The position numbers and the translations under genes were made by a program. Below are positions 9,003 to 19,412 of a stretch of DNA of 64,000 bases, piece after piece; the first letter of the stretch is position 1; every line of letters begins with the position of its first letter. The notes beneath the pieces were generated by a model. It did not search any database. It worked only from the letters and a program-made list of their open reading frames with translations, and was not told the origin of the DNA. This DNA is from Cryptomeria japonica (Eukaryota; Streptophyta; Pinopsida; Cupressales; Cupressaceae): NCBI RefSeq assembly GCF_030272615.1, contig NC_081407.1, positions 139,008,897-139,072,896 of the forward strand, read 5' to 3'.

Positions 9003-12000
9003 TTGTTTTCGTTTCCCTTTTCTTCTTTGTCTGGGTTAATTGGAAAAAATCACGAGCTAGACATGAGGCCCTCTTTGCCTAAATTAGTGAACTCTTCTTC
9101 CCTTGTAAGTTCCTTACCAGAGCTGGGTGATACAACTTTAGTGCAACTAGATTTAGATGATTTCCTAGAAAGAGTACGGAACCCAGCCGCTGATCCTATG
9201 ATGAGAGATATTGTGCAGAGCAGTTTATTAGAAGCAACCACATTTCCCACAGCTTCTCCTTGCCCTGAATTGGTTTTAGAATGCATGAACCACTATGATA
9301 AAGACAATAGATGCATAAGGAAAATAATGGTGAAGTTTTGTTGTCCATTGATAGACAAATAGTAATGGCCGCCATAGGTATCCCACATCGGGAACCCTAT
9401 GAAGATTGGACAATTGGAAAATCTTATGGAATTTATTATGAGAAAAAGCAATATTACAGAATTGTCATTGCACGAAATTGGCTTTTGAAGTTTCAAAAAG
9501 GGGGTTCAAGGCTGCCAAGACCCTTAACCTGTGAGCATTTGATTCCTACAATTAGAGATTTGGTAATATTGTCGAGTAGAGTCAAGGGGAATTCACACTC
9601 CTTCTATTCGGAAGACTGGATGTATTTCTTCATTCAGGTAACTCTAGATAAAAATTGGTTCATTGACTGGGGAACTGTTATTGGAGAAAGATTGCATGAG
9701 GGTTTGAGCAATTATCTTGGGATGCCGAATTTCTATATGTCTTCATACCTGTTATATATGCTATCCTGTGTGAGGGAATGGTCTGGATTGTTCCATGCTG
9801 AATGGGTTCAAGGTATTAAAATTTATGAGTATCACCCCCATTTGACTTTAAAAGGACATGTTGATGATTATCTTCATCGGGACGATATTTTTGCTGGGAG
9901 GTTGACCTTTGAATTACAGGATAACTTGCATAGGAGAATGTCTGCAGAAGCGGTTGAACTAGTTAAAATCTATGGTAGTTTCTTTACACAGTTTAATCAC
10001 TTCACTTACATAAGGGTTGGAGGTTTTAAAGGTGAACACTTTAAGCTACCCAGGTATGTTTCAGACTCCTGTATTCTGATTGAAGTTTCTAGGCAACTAG
10101 CCTATGTCGCAAAGGATTATGGTGAAGATACTGACACAAGTGGAATTTTTCCATCAATTTAGGTCATTACAGTTGTAGGTCTATCTCTAATGCACTAAAT
10201 CTTGAGCTAGAGTTTAAGAGATTTCATTTGAAAACCTTTGTGAAAGGGATAACTTTGATAGTAAAGGTTTTATCGCCCAATATGTGAAGAAGATAGTGCC
10301 TAATCAACATGCACCCTAGTTGGAGGATTATTGGGAAGATTTCCCAGATGAGTTTGAAGGGAGAAAGAGGAGTTGGTCTAGGTTAACTTTGAAACAGATT
10401 CATGACATGAAATTGCCAATGGATACTTCAGGTGTCACTACTGATAATGAAGATGTACTGGATTCAAAGTTTATGAAACGAGTACATAATGAACCTCTCC
10501 CTGAAGTTGAATGGCATAAAAAGATGGAAGATAGCATTCAGACACGCACTTTCAATGTAATTCACAGAATAGAAAATTGGCTTACGAGTTGCCGATTTCA
10601 TCCAATGAGAGCAACGAGTTCAAGAAACAAAAATGGAAAGAGGAAGGCTGCAAGCAAAACTTTTGTTTTAACTAACATCCCTGTTTCTGTTGCAGGAAAA
10701 AGATAGGCTAAGATTAAAGAAGAGAAACTTGACACTGAAGTTGCACTTTCTATTGGTGGTCGGGTTACCAGGTCAAGGCACAAGAAGAACTTTCAGCCAC
10801 CTGCCGCTCATCTCATTCTTGAATTGGACACCAAGGAAGTATAGTGCGATATGAAAACCCCTATTTCAGATGCTGATAAGGTAACTGACTCAGATGCTAC
10901 TGCTCAAGATTCACATGTGCTTGATATCCGGTCCAATGTAGACAATGCTACACAACCACCTTCAGGAGCTATGCAATCTAAGGAACTAACATTGGCTCCT
11001 AAATGGTTAAATGACTCAATTACCAAGAAAAGAAATGTGGTTCCTATTTCGGTGTTGATGGAAGATGTTGCAAGTAAATCCTTGGGAAGATCCATGAAGC
11101 CAAAGCGGTTAAAAATGAAGACAATGATTGGTTTTGATGAAGACACAAAGCACTGGACTGCAGACATTGCCAAACCTACATCTGATAAGGATGCCACCAC
11201 TGCTTCAGAGGCAAATTATACCATTGAGCGGGTCGATTTGGGGGTCAGAACCAGAGTAGTTGATGTAAAACATTTGGAGACTTTGACTAAATGGATCATC
11301 TCCCGCAACTGGAAGGATGAGAAGGACAAGGTTGAGTTGAAGCAAAATTTAATGCAAATGGCCCAATACATTCATGCCCTATAGAATAGTCCATTGCCAT
11401 TGTCTCAGAGCTCGGTCCCCTTTAGTTCGAAATCCCCAGGGAATCAAAAGCTCTTTGATGAGGTTCAACGAAACAAAATGATCGCAAAGATTTTCTCTGA
11501 ATGGCTCACCTCGATTGTGCATCAAGGAACTAATTACATATTAGATTTAGTTCATATTTTCAAGGATGCTAATGAGGTTACCAAGGAACTTGATTCCGAT
11601 TTAATCTCATGGCAAAAAGAAAAGACTAAATGGGTGGTGATTTCAAAGCAAATGCGAGATATCCAACGCTATGGCTTGATGAACTTTCTTGCAAAAAGAC
11701 AAGTGCCAGGGCTGAATGAGGACATAATGTTTATATGCAGGGAAAACATAGAGTGGCGTAACCAAATAATTGAACAAGGTCATAGCGAATCCACCAATCT
11801 GCGAGGTGAACTAACAGCCTTAAGAACAACTATGCAAAAGGATTTGCGCTACGTGGATGTTCAATTGCTTAAGGAAGATAATCAGACTTTGGAAAATACT
11901 GCAGAGATGATCAATCAATTCAATAGCCACATTAAACAAATTAAAGTGGAGAAATCCTTGGCTGTGGAAGATTTTATGAGGATTTCCAAAGTGGAATCGA

Positions 12001-12146
12001 TGCTCACGGTTTGTCTGGATCACTTGGATTCACATAGGGACAAAGTACAGATGGTAAAGAGGAAGAAAGAACTCTGGAAGCAGAGAGTAATACACATCAG
12101 CCTGCCACACATTACAGTAATTCAGGAGTTCTCGAAGGTGCATTGA
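9003..12146 (+). pseudogene. gypsy-1 extra 3' ORF (env-like position), second half inside the LTR
   Basis: This is a long, once continuous coding stretch: 9003-9362 (frame 0), 9311-10162 (shifted frame), 10320-10706, 10851-11384 and 11394-12146 (all frame 0). TAG stops at 10704-10706, 10842-10844 and 11382-11384 are in frame; the last is CAG in the sister LTR (425-427). The first half (about 9360-10160) looks globular and aromatic-rich (WMYFFIQVTLDKNWFIDWG, FTYIRVGGFKGEHFKLPRY). The second half is charged and helical. I recognise no domain and see no clear signal peptide or fusion segment, so calling it an envelope is not supported. Sense-strand extra ORFs downstream of pol are known in Tat elements; a known function is lacking. 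Confidence 0.65.
10661..10695 (+). promoter_or_regulatory. Possible 3' splice site inside the extra ORF
   Basis: TTTTGTTTTAACTAACATCC carries a near-ideal branch point (CTAAC, 10672-10676), followed by CCTGTTTCTGTTGCAG with the AG at 10695, 20 bp after the branch A. A spliced subgenomic RNA could join an upstream leader to the second half of the ORF. No donor has been assigned. Confidence 0.35.
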
Positions 12147-12934
12147 GAGTGGAGTGCGGAAAAGGTGGTTATGGTGTCCATTAAAACCAATGACTTGAGC
12201 AATCCAATGGAAACAGAATCGACGACATGACTAGCACTGTTGGCAGTTGTCTGCTAGCGAGTCTCGTCGTTTGTTTTTAGTTTCAATTATGCAGTTAGGG
12301 TAGTTTCTCATTAACTCTTTCGAGTTAATTTTATCTTTGGTTTGAACTATTGGTCTGGCGACCTATTTATATGTTTTGTAATGACTTTATTGGGGTTCAC
12401 TAAGTTTTTGAAAAACTATCTCTTGAATTTTGCTAAAAAATTCTATGTATGGAAGGTTGATAATCATCTATGAATGAAAATCGAGTAACAGTTATGTTTG
12501 ACTTCGAATCTATGTGTTTGATGTCTAAAATTTGATTTCTGTGAGAATTCGTTTCAAGTAAAGATCTGTTATTGCTTTCTATGTGCACAAAAAATTAGCG
12601 GCGGGATTCACCTTATAAGCTTTTCATTTTGTTTTAGTGTACATGTGAAGTATGTCGGCTTCATATAAAGATTTATATATAAATCAATGCTTGTGTTCAT
12701 TTGGTGTTGACTTGTGAATGCAATAACCTTTTCTATGCTTTCTGGTGAAAAGTATAATATTGGTTGTGTGTAACTAGAAGTTGATTGAATATTTTCTATA
12801 GGGAGTTGTACCTTGATTCAGAGGTTAATCAATACAATAATTTTCCAACTGTCTGGTAAAATTTGTCTTTCATTCCTTGGTCTTAAGGGTATTCAAATTA
12901 AATAAAGTGTGAAAGACAAATTTGTTTAACAACA

Positions 12935-12939
12935 CTGCC
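12935..12939. other. Right target-site duplication of gypsy-1 (CTGCC)
   Basis: CTGCC follows the 3' LTR. In the intact sister Copia LTR the same context reads TTTCCTGCCAAAAC (20211-20224), so CTGCC is the pre-insertion sequence. The left copy should lie beyond the window. Confidence 0.75.
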
Positions 12940-13618
12940 AAAACAAAAACTCAAACTTCACGTGGTTAGGTTTTTCTTCATCGACCTCATCTTTCCTGAA
13001 TCAACAACCTGAAATAATAGAGTAAAAAGTTTTGTCCTCTTTTATTCTTCCTATGAACATTTTCTATATTTAGCAAACAGGACTCTGTTCATCAGTCTTT
13101 GATTTTGTCGATCAATAAATGATTTAGCACTTTCCTTCTCCAGATCAGCAAGATGATTAGATATCCTACTTCAATCATAATGCCAAAGAATAAAATCTTT
13201 GCCCTTCGATCTGCTTTGAGCCACAATCATTTGCAACCGATTCATAATTTTTGCAGTCAACATTTAATACAGACTTAGTCGGCAACTACCTCATAGATGC
13301 ACCATTCACCTACCACTACATGTTCGCCACCTGGAGTCCACCTAACATCTTTGTCAGCATCCATCTCACTTGATCATATTAGTTCAACTTTGGTCACCGA
13401 CCGAACATGCTACCGGATAACCTTCATACCGTGCACTTCACTATTCTGATGGTTAGGTCATGTTATATCAGACTACACTTACTGGGTTTGCTTGCTTACC
13501 GGTTGACATCCTATACCGATTGACATCAACATGCCAACAATCTCTAATGTGGTAACAACATCTTGTATAGTGGTTGACATACTTACCAATTGACATCAAT
13601 GACAATACAATGCCAACA
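12935..13618 (-). repeat. Copia 3' LTR, inner part only
   Basis: Matches 20215-20944 of the complete LTR, with deletions (for example a loss of about 23 bp just after 12986) and point changes. It ends ...CCAACA at 13618, that is TGTTGG on the minus strand. The outer half was separated by the gypsy-1 insertion. Confidence 0.9.
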
Positions 13619-13630
13619 ATCTCCCCCTTT
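13619..13630 (-). promoter_or_regulatory. Copia polypurine tract
   Basis: The minus strand reads AAAGGGGGAGAT directly before the 3' LTR start TGTTGG. Further PPT-like tracts lie upstream at 13713-13723, 13761-13770, 14129-14139 and 14182-14190 (minus-strand GGGGGAG cores). Confidence 0.85.
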
Positions 13631-14206
13631 GGCATTGATGGCAACACCCATATTATCGGGTTAACCTCCACAACCCAGGCTCATAATATACACTATCTCC
13701 AACTACAAACATTCTCCCCCTTTGACAACAATGACAAAGGGTCAGGACAACTTTATGAAGTCTCCCCCTTGGCAGGTAATTCATGAACTACTATACTTTA
13801 TCTCTCGGTAGGCCAGAATACTTGTCTCTTTCACCCTGTGGTCCAATTTGTGATTTTTATTAAGTACAAATTGAATAGACACTGAAAAACAACCACAAAC
13901 ATGGATTGGCTAGCACATTCTCCACAGTGAAGTTACTCTCTCAATCAAGATGATTGTGACTTTGGTAGATAGACAAATTGAATAGACAACTTGCCAAAGC
14001 TTCAAACCTGCTAGTATTGCAACATAAAATTTTAAATTCCTTTTTGATACTAAAAATTCTGCCAATCCTGTGAATTGAAGAGACACCTGACGCAACTATG
14101 AAAATCACCAACAAGCTGGGAATGCGTACTCTCCCCCTGAGTATAGAATATGGTCCAAGAGTAAAAAATGTATGGATGTGAACTCCCCCTAAACCACCAT
14201 ACACAT

Positions 14207-15620
14207 TTAAGTGCATAAAGATAGTGAGAAAACTCCTAACTTGTGTCTTAGATATTCAAATGTCTTTACTGGTAGAGGTTTTGTGAAGATATCAACAACT
14301 TGTTCACCTGTAGGAACATACTCTACCTTCACTTCTTTCTCTACAACCTTCTTTGAGAAAGTGGTGTTTGATAGAAATGTGCTTTGTCCTTGAGTGCATA
14401 ACCGGATTCTTTGAAATGTTGATGGCACTTGAGTTATCACACCGGATTGAAATAGGGTTAGATATTTCTATTTGAATGTCCTTGAGAGTCTTCTTCATCC
14501 ATAACATCTGAGAACAACATGTAGCAACAACAATATATTCTGCCTCAACAGTAGATAAGGAGACCAAATCCTACTTCTTGATGTGCCATAAACTAACTGG
14601 TCACCTAAAAAGAATGCACCATCGCTGTGCTTCTCTGGTCATCAATACAGCCTGCCCAATCAGCATCAGTGTAGGCCTGTAAAGAGAAATCTCCTTTCTT
14701 TGGATACCACAAGCCATAATTAAGTGTTCCTTGTAGGTACCTGAAGATTCTTCTAATTGCATTCTCATGTGACTGTTTAGGTGCAGCTTGAAATCTTGCC
14801 ATCATACATACTGCCTGCACAATATCTGGTCTTGAGGAAGTAAGGTATAATAGACTACCAATCGTGGATCTATACAGGGTCTTATCCACTTCTGGTGACT
14901 CATCAACCTTGCTCAAATTGCACCCAATCACCATGGGGGTACTTACTGGTTTGTTGTCTTCCATCTAAAGCTTCTTCAACATATCTCTGGCATACTTGGT
15001 TTGATAGATAAATATTCCTTTATCTTGTTGTGAAATTTGCAAACCAAGAAAATATGATAGCTCTCCAAGCATTGACATCTCAAACTTTGATTGCATCTGA
15101 TCAACAAACTCTTTACACAAGATATCCTTGTTGCCTCCAAACATTATATCATCCACATATACAACAACAATAACCAAGTGATTTCCATCTGCTTTTATGT
15201 ACAGATTACTATCTGCACTTCCCTTTCTGAAACCTTGCTCCTTAAGATACTTATCCAACCTTGAATACCATGCTCTTGGAGCCTGCTTTAAACCATACAA
15301 TTCTTTCTTCAACCGACATACAAAAGTTTCATCATCATGCAGCAAAAACCTTCGAGTTGTTTTATGTAGACTTCTTCTTCCAAATTACCATCCAAGAAAG
15401 CAAACTTGACATCCATTTGATATACCTTGTATCCTTTGAAGGAAAAGAATGCTAAGAACATTCTAATAGCCTCAAGTCTTGCAATCGGTGCAAACGTTTC
15501 TTCAAAATCAATTACTCCAACTTGAGAAAACCCTTTGCACACTAACCTTGTTTTATGCTTGACAATCTTACCTTCTTCATTCATCTTGTTCCGGTAGACC
15601 CATTTAGTACCTATGACATT
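14207..15620 (-). pseudogene. Copia reverse transcriptase and RNase H
   Basis: On the minus strand the RT reads HKTRLVCKGFSQ, ETFAPIARLEAIR, MDVKFAFLDGNLEEEVYI, LYGLKQAPRAWY and the active site VVVYVDDIMFGG (about 15160). RNase H follows: YTDADWAGCIDDQRS, STVEAEYIVVA, IRCDNSSAINISKNPV, TKHISIKHHFL, ending VDIFTKPLP. The coding is split over several frames (15584-15309, 15345-14965, 14964-14605, 14567-14304, 14440-14207), so it is dead. Catalytic YVDD and the RNase H Asp, Glu and Asp remain visible. Confidence 0.9.
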
Positions 15621-15668
15621 CTTATCTGCTGGTCTAGGAACTAATTCCCAAGTTTTGTTCTTTTCAAT

Positions 15669-16930
15669 CTATTGCAGTTCTTCTTCCATTGCATCCATCC
15701 GTTTCTCACTTTTTCTGGCCTCATTGAATGTTTTGGGTTCCATCTCAGTCGTGAGATAGAAATTCACTTGTTCATTATTCTGGGAAAGTCTTCTTCTTGT
15801 TTGTACACCGTCACTTTTATTTCCTATAATATGCTCTTTCGGGTGATTTTTCTGCACATACCTATTAGGGGTTTTGTTGGGTGCTTCTCCTGATTCATTT
15901 TCTGACTGGAATTTATTTTCATCACATGAATCATCATACCATTTTACATGTGCTTGTTTGCCTTTATGCAAATCTTCATCAAATATTACATGCACACTTT
16001 CAATGACTCTTCTCTGTCTTTTATTGTAGCATTTGTAGGCTTTGTTGTGAGTAGAGTAACCCAAGAAGATGCCTTCATCTCTCTTGATGGATAATTTACT
16101 TCCAAACACTTTGAAATATTTAACTGATGGCTTCCGGTCATACCATAGTTCATAAGGTGTCATTCTTCTATTTGTTCTCAGCTGAACCTGGTTCAATGTA
16201 TATACAACAATATGTAGTGCTTCTTTTGAGTACATATCCGGTATGTTTGCCTCATTCAACATAGTTCTTGCCATATCGTTGATAGTCTTGTTTTTCCTTT
16301 CTACAACACCACTCTGATTCCATGCCTCTCACAGTAGTCTACAAACTCATTTTATATGAACTCACCACCCCAGTCTGATCTCAGACACTTCCAATGGCAT
16401 CCACTTTCCTTATCACCCATCTTCCGAAATATTTTAAATCTCACATAAGCTTGTGATTTGTCCTGTAGAAAAGTGACCCATGTCATTCTAGAGAAATCAT
16501 CAATGAACAACATGAAGTATCTCTCACTGGCTAAAGCTCTTGTCCTAGTTGGACCACCCAGATCTCTGTATGTACAAGTTCTAAGGGCCTTGAGGTATTA
16601 TGATCTTTGATCTTGAAGGTTACCTTAGTCTGCTTGCCTCTTAGACATCACAAAAAGTGCTTGCCGGTTTGATAATTGGTGGTATATGTCTCACATAACC
16701 TTTCTTGCTCACCTTAACCATATTATCAAAGTTTATATGACCTAATCTTTTGTGTCACAGCTAGCTCTCATCTAATTGTCCCATCATGCATTGGGACTCA
16801 AAGCATTCCTTCAGACTGTACACATTTCCATCTGTCCTTTTTCCTTCTGCAACAATCTGTCTGATACTATCCTTCCTTATCTGACAACCGGTAGAGTTAA
16901 ATTTGAATTTGTATCCTTAATCACAGATTT
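15669..16930 (-). pseudogene. Copia integrase, badly decayed
   Basis: A HKRLGHINFDNMV gag-pre-integrase/zinc segment is readable near 16750, followed by a core full of stops. The C-terminal part is open at 16274-15669 (MARTMLNEANIPDMYSKEAL, NRRMTPYELWYDRKPSVKY, GIFLGYSTHNKAYKCYN), typical of Ty1/copia. The last about 200 bp is the linker to RT. Confidence 0.85.
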
Positions 16931-16940
16931 GACTCACACT

Positions 16941-17183
16941 TCACAAATTATTTTTTAGTCCTTCCACATAGTATACATCACGTGCTTTTAATTTTCCATC
17001 TATGTTCAGGGTTCCTTTTCCTTTTATCTTGATGGAAGAGTTGTCTCCAAACCTCACCAAACCTCCATTCCAATCATCAAACTTGATGAACTTCTTTTTG
17101 CCTTCAGTCATGTGATTGGAACATCCACTGTCTACAACCCATAAATTTCTTCTTTCTGCATGCAGGGCAGTTTGCACAATCAA
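16941..17183 (-). pseudogene. Copia aspartic protease
   Basis: The reading WVVDSGCSNHMTEGKKKF carries the copia protease active site DSGCSNHM; the fragment continues DDWNGGLVRFGDNSSIKIKG. Only about 80 residues are in one frame. Confidence 0.85.
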
Positions 17184-17339
17184 ACTTGATTCTACTTTAT
17201 TCTTATCCTTCTCAACCCAAACTGAGTTGGCTTCCTTCTTCTTGTCAGTTGCAATTTTCTACTCCAGTTTTGCTTCCAGTTTCTAATCTGGTATTGTCTT
17301 CTTTTGCTTAGAAGTCATGAGTTAGCAATGCTTTGCAAT

Positions 17340-19337
17340 GTGGCCAACATTTTGACTATGATATCATTCCACATTGACATTGAATGATGAATTTGAAAAA
17401 CTATTGTAGGATACCGACTGACTTCTCCTACATTCATAACTCTTATGATCAAAACCATTACATTAATAACAAGTGACATTCATCTCCTAGAGTGTAGAAA
17501 ATGAATTCCTACTTTGAAAATTAGTAGGGGGCTTACACAAAAAACTACAATAAACAATTCTATGACAAAAATTATTACACCGATAACGGTAACCATGGAA
17601 TTTGGGTACATAACAATCTTGTTGCATTGGACTGACAAACCTTAGTCTCATAAGATATTTTCCTCTAATGCTATTGACTTTAGTGAAACCCTCTTCATCA
17701 ATCTTCAACTTGCCTTTATGGTTTACATTCCGATACAAAGAGTGAGCCTTCCAGTTCTAAGTATTTCGGTTCACAGGCAGATTTCTTGTAGCTTCAGCAT
17801 AGGTCTTCTTCTCAGTAGCTTTGTTGATAGTAAAGGTTTGTTTTTCTTTACTCTCATTTGGAGAAGTAAACTGTATCTCCTTGCCAGATGTGACTTTTCT
17901 ATTTGAGCTTTGTCCTTCTTCAAAACCTGAACCTCTAGTATCTTTTGAGTACTTTTGATTACTCAACATTTTGTCCAAGGCTTCACTACTACCCTCATAC
18001 TTGCTTCTCATCTTCAATTCATCTTTTCTCTTTTCAAGATAAATTTTGAGCCTCACAATTTCTTCTTTCAGATTCAGATAGTCCTCTTTCTTTATCAAAT
18101 TGGAGGATGTAAGTTCACATATCCTCTTGGCCTCTTCCAACTGGAGTTTCAAATCAGAAATTGTTTTCTTGGACTCATCCAGAGATTGCTTCAAATGGTC
18201 TTGTTCTTCAGCAGCAACACACTTAACCTTCTTGAGATCTCTTCTTGTTTTAATCAACTCCTCAAGAGCACTTATGAGCTCACCTTTGAGGTCCACTTTA
18301 ACTTCATTATCTTCATCAACCAGTTCATCTAGTGCCATAAAGAGATTGGTTTCTCTTTCATCCTCATAGCAGTCAATTTCTGAGGCACTTTCTTCATATG
18401 TGGCATCATGTTCAATAGTATACAATTTGTTCTACTTCCGGTAGCTTCTTCTATCTTGTCGGTAGACATTCTTCTTTTTATCCTTACCCGAAGGTCTGCT
18501 GGTGCTTTATTTCTCCTCTCCAACATTCTCACTATAGAGACATTTTGAAGCAAAGTGTCCTATTTTACCATAGTTAAAACATTTGAGAGGTAATTTTCCT
18601 TTGTACTTACCGGATCCTCTTTTAAGCTTCCTTACAAAGTTTGCTACCACTGTGTTCGAGTCTTCACTAGATTCTCCATGAGTAATTTCTTCCTTACCCT
18701 TTTTGATGGAGTTGAAAGCAACCTCTTTCTTAAAAATTCCTTCACTAGTTGTTCTAATCTCATAAGCTGCGAGGGACCCAAATACCTCGTCCATTGAAAA
18801 GGTTTTCAGTTCCCTGGCTTCTTCTATTGCAGAGACCTTTGTGTCATACTTAGATGTGAGTGATCTAAGTACTTTTTTGACAATCACTTCATCGGCTATA
18901 TCTTCCTCTAATAGCTTTCACCGTTTCATCAATTATGTGAAGATAATCAGTAATCTTCTCTTATCTTTTTATCTTCAATCCTTAAAGCTAACCTCTTAGT
19001 GTTTCCAGTTTATCCTCCTTCACCTTGACATATCCTTGAAACAGTCTCTTCAACTTATCCCAAGTTTCCTTGGTGGATGAGCAATGCATAACTTTAACAA
19101 ACTCATCATCAAACAAACCACTGAGAATAGCATGCTTGGCCTTGGCATTGTTTTTGTACTCCTTATTAGCTTTGGATATGTAGGAGGATTATTAGGGACA
19201 ATATACCCATTGTGCACCAACATCCAAACATCAAAACCTAGTGAGGACAAATAGGTTTCCATTCTTCTGCTTTAGAAGGCATAGTTGGTATCATCAAACA
19301 TGGGAGCTTTGGAGGAGGAGGACTCATTCCTTTCCAT
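17340..19337 (-). pseudogene. gag: Copia gag with zinc knuckles and coiled coil
   Basis: The likely start ATG is at 19337 (MERNESSSSKAPMFDDTNYA), followed by the gag core (METYLSSLGFDVWMLVHNGY). A zinc knuckle at about 18590-18545 reads CFNYGKIGHFASKC, in which the second Cys has become Tyr. A long coiled coil runs at 18425-17900 (for example LISALEELIKTRRDLKKVK). Further degenerate knuckles lie at about 17580-17340. Coiled-coil gag extensions are a Sirevirus trait. The frame is broken in several places. Confidence 0.8.
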
Positions 19338-19398
19338 TGTGTTCTTAAACCAGAATCTACCCAAGCTAGATAAAACATTGACAAACAGGGAACCTAAT

Positions 19399-19410
19399 GC
19401 TCTGATACCA
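19399..19410 (-). promoter_or_regulatory. Copia primer-binding site (initiator tRNA-Met type)
   Basis: The minus strand reads TGGTATCAGAGC, the standard plant Ty1/copia primer site, two bases from the LTR end (TG on the plus strand at 19413). Confidence 0.9.
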
Positions 19411-19412
19411 AT

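Larger units (their letters stand above)
1..12934 (+). mobile_element. gypsy-1: Tat-like Ty3/gypsy LTR retrotransposon, 5' end outside the window
   Basis: The element consists of a partial 5' LTR (1-1977), primer site, gag, protease, RNase H, RT, RNase H, integrase, a long extra ORF, and a 3' LTR ending at 12934. The sequence from 1 to 1977 recurs at about 10961-12934. The right end is fixed by comparison with the Copia LTR it interrupts: the sequence after 12934 continues as at 20215 in the uninterrupted Copia LTR. Pol order with integrase last, together with a CX2HX4HX4C gag knuckle, marks Ty3/gypsy of the Tat/Athila branch; I prefer Tat because of the two RNase H domains. It is inactive, with many in-frame stops and a few frameshifts. 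LTR copies differ at about 8% in a hand-counted sample. Confidence 0.9.
8937..12934 (+). repeat. gypsy-1 3' LTR (left boundary uncertain; certain from 10961)
   Basis: The part from 10961 to 12934 is proven by repetition at 1-1977. The start cannot be verified because the 5' LTR is cut by the window. The LTR ends in AACA, so TGTT is expected at its start; TGTT at 8937 directly follows the purine tract AGAGGAAGG and is my best candidate, giving an LTR of about 4.0 kb. An alternative is a start anywhere between 8937 and 10961. The TATA box is at about 12672-12684. Confidence 0.6.

Noticed and set aside
9003-10162. Envelope glycoprotein for the gypsy-1 extra ORF
   Set aside because: No signal peptide, no fusion segment and no clear transmembrane anchor; only its position is env-like.
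1-12934. Integrated plant pararetrovirus
   Set aside because: Has LTRs, integrase and a target duplication and no movement or coat protein pattern of caulimoviruses.
17955-18369. Plus-strand frames of 125 and 89 residues
   Set aside because: Complement of the coiled-coil gag of the Copia element.
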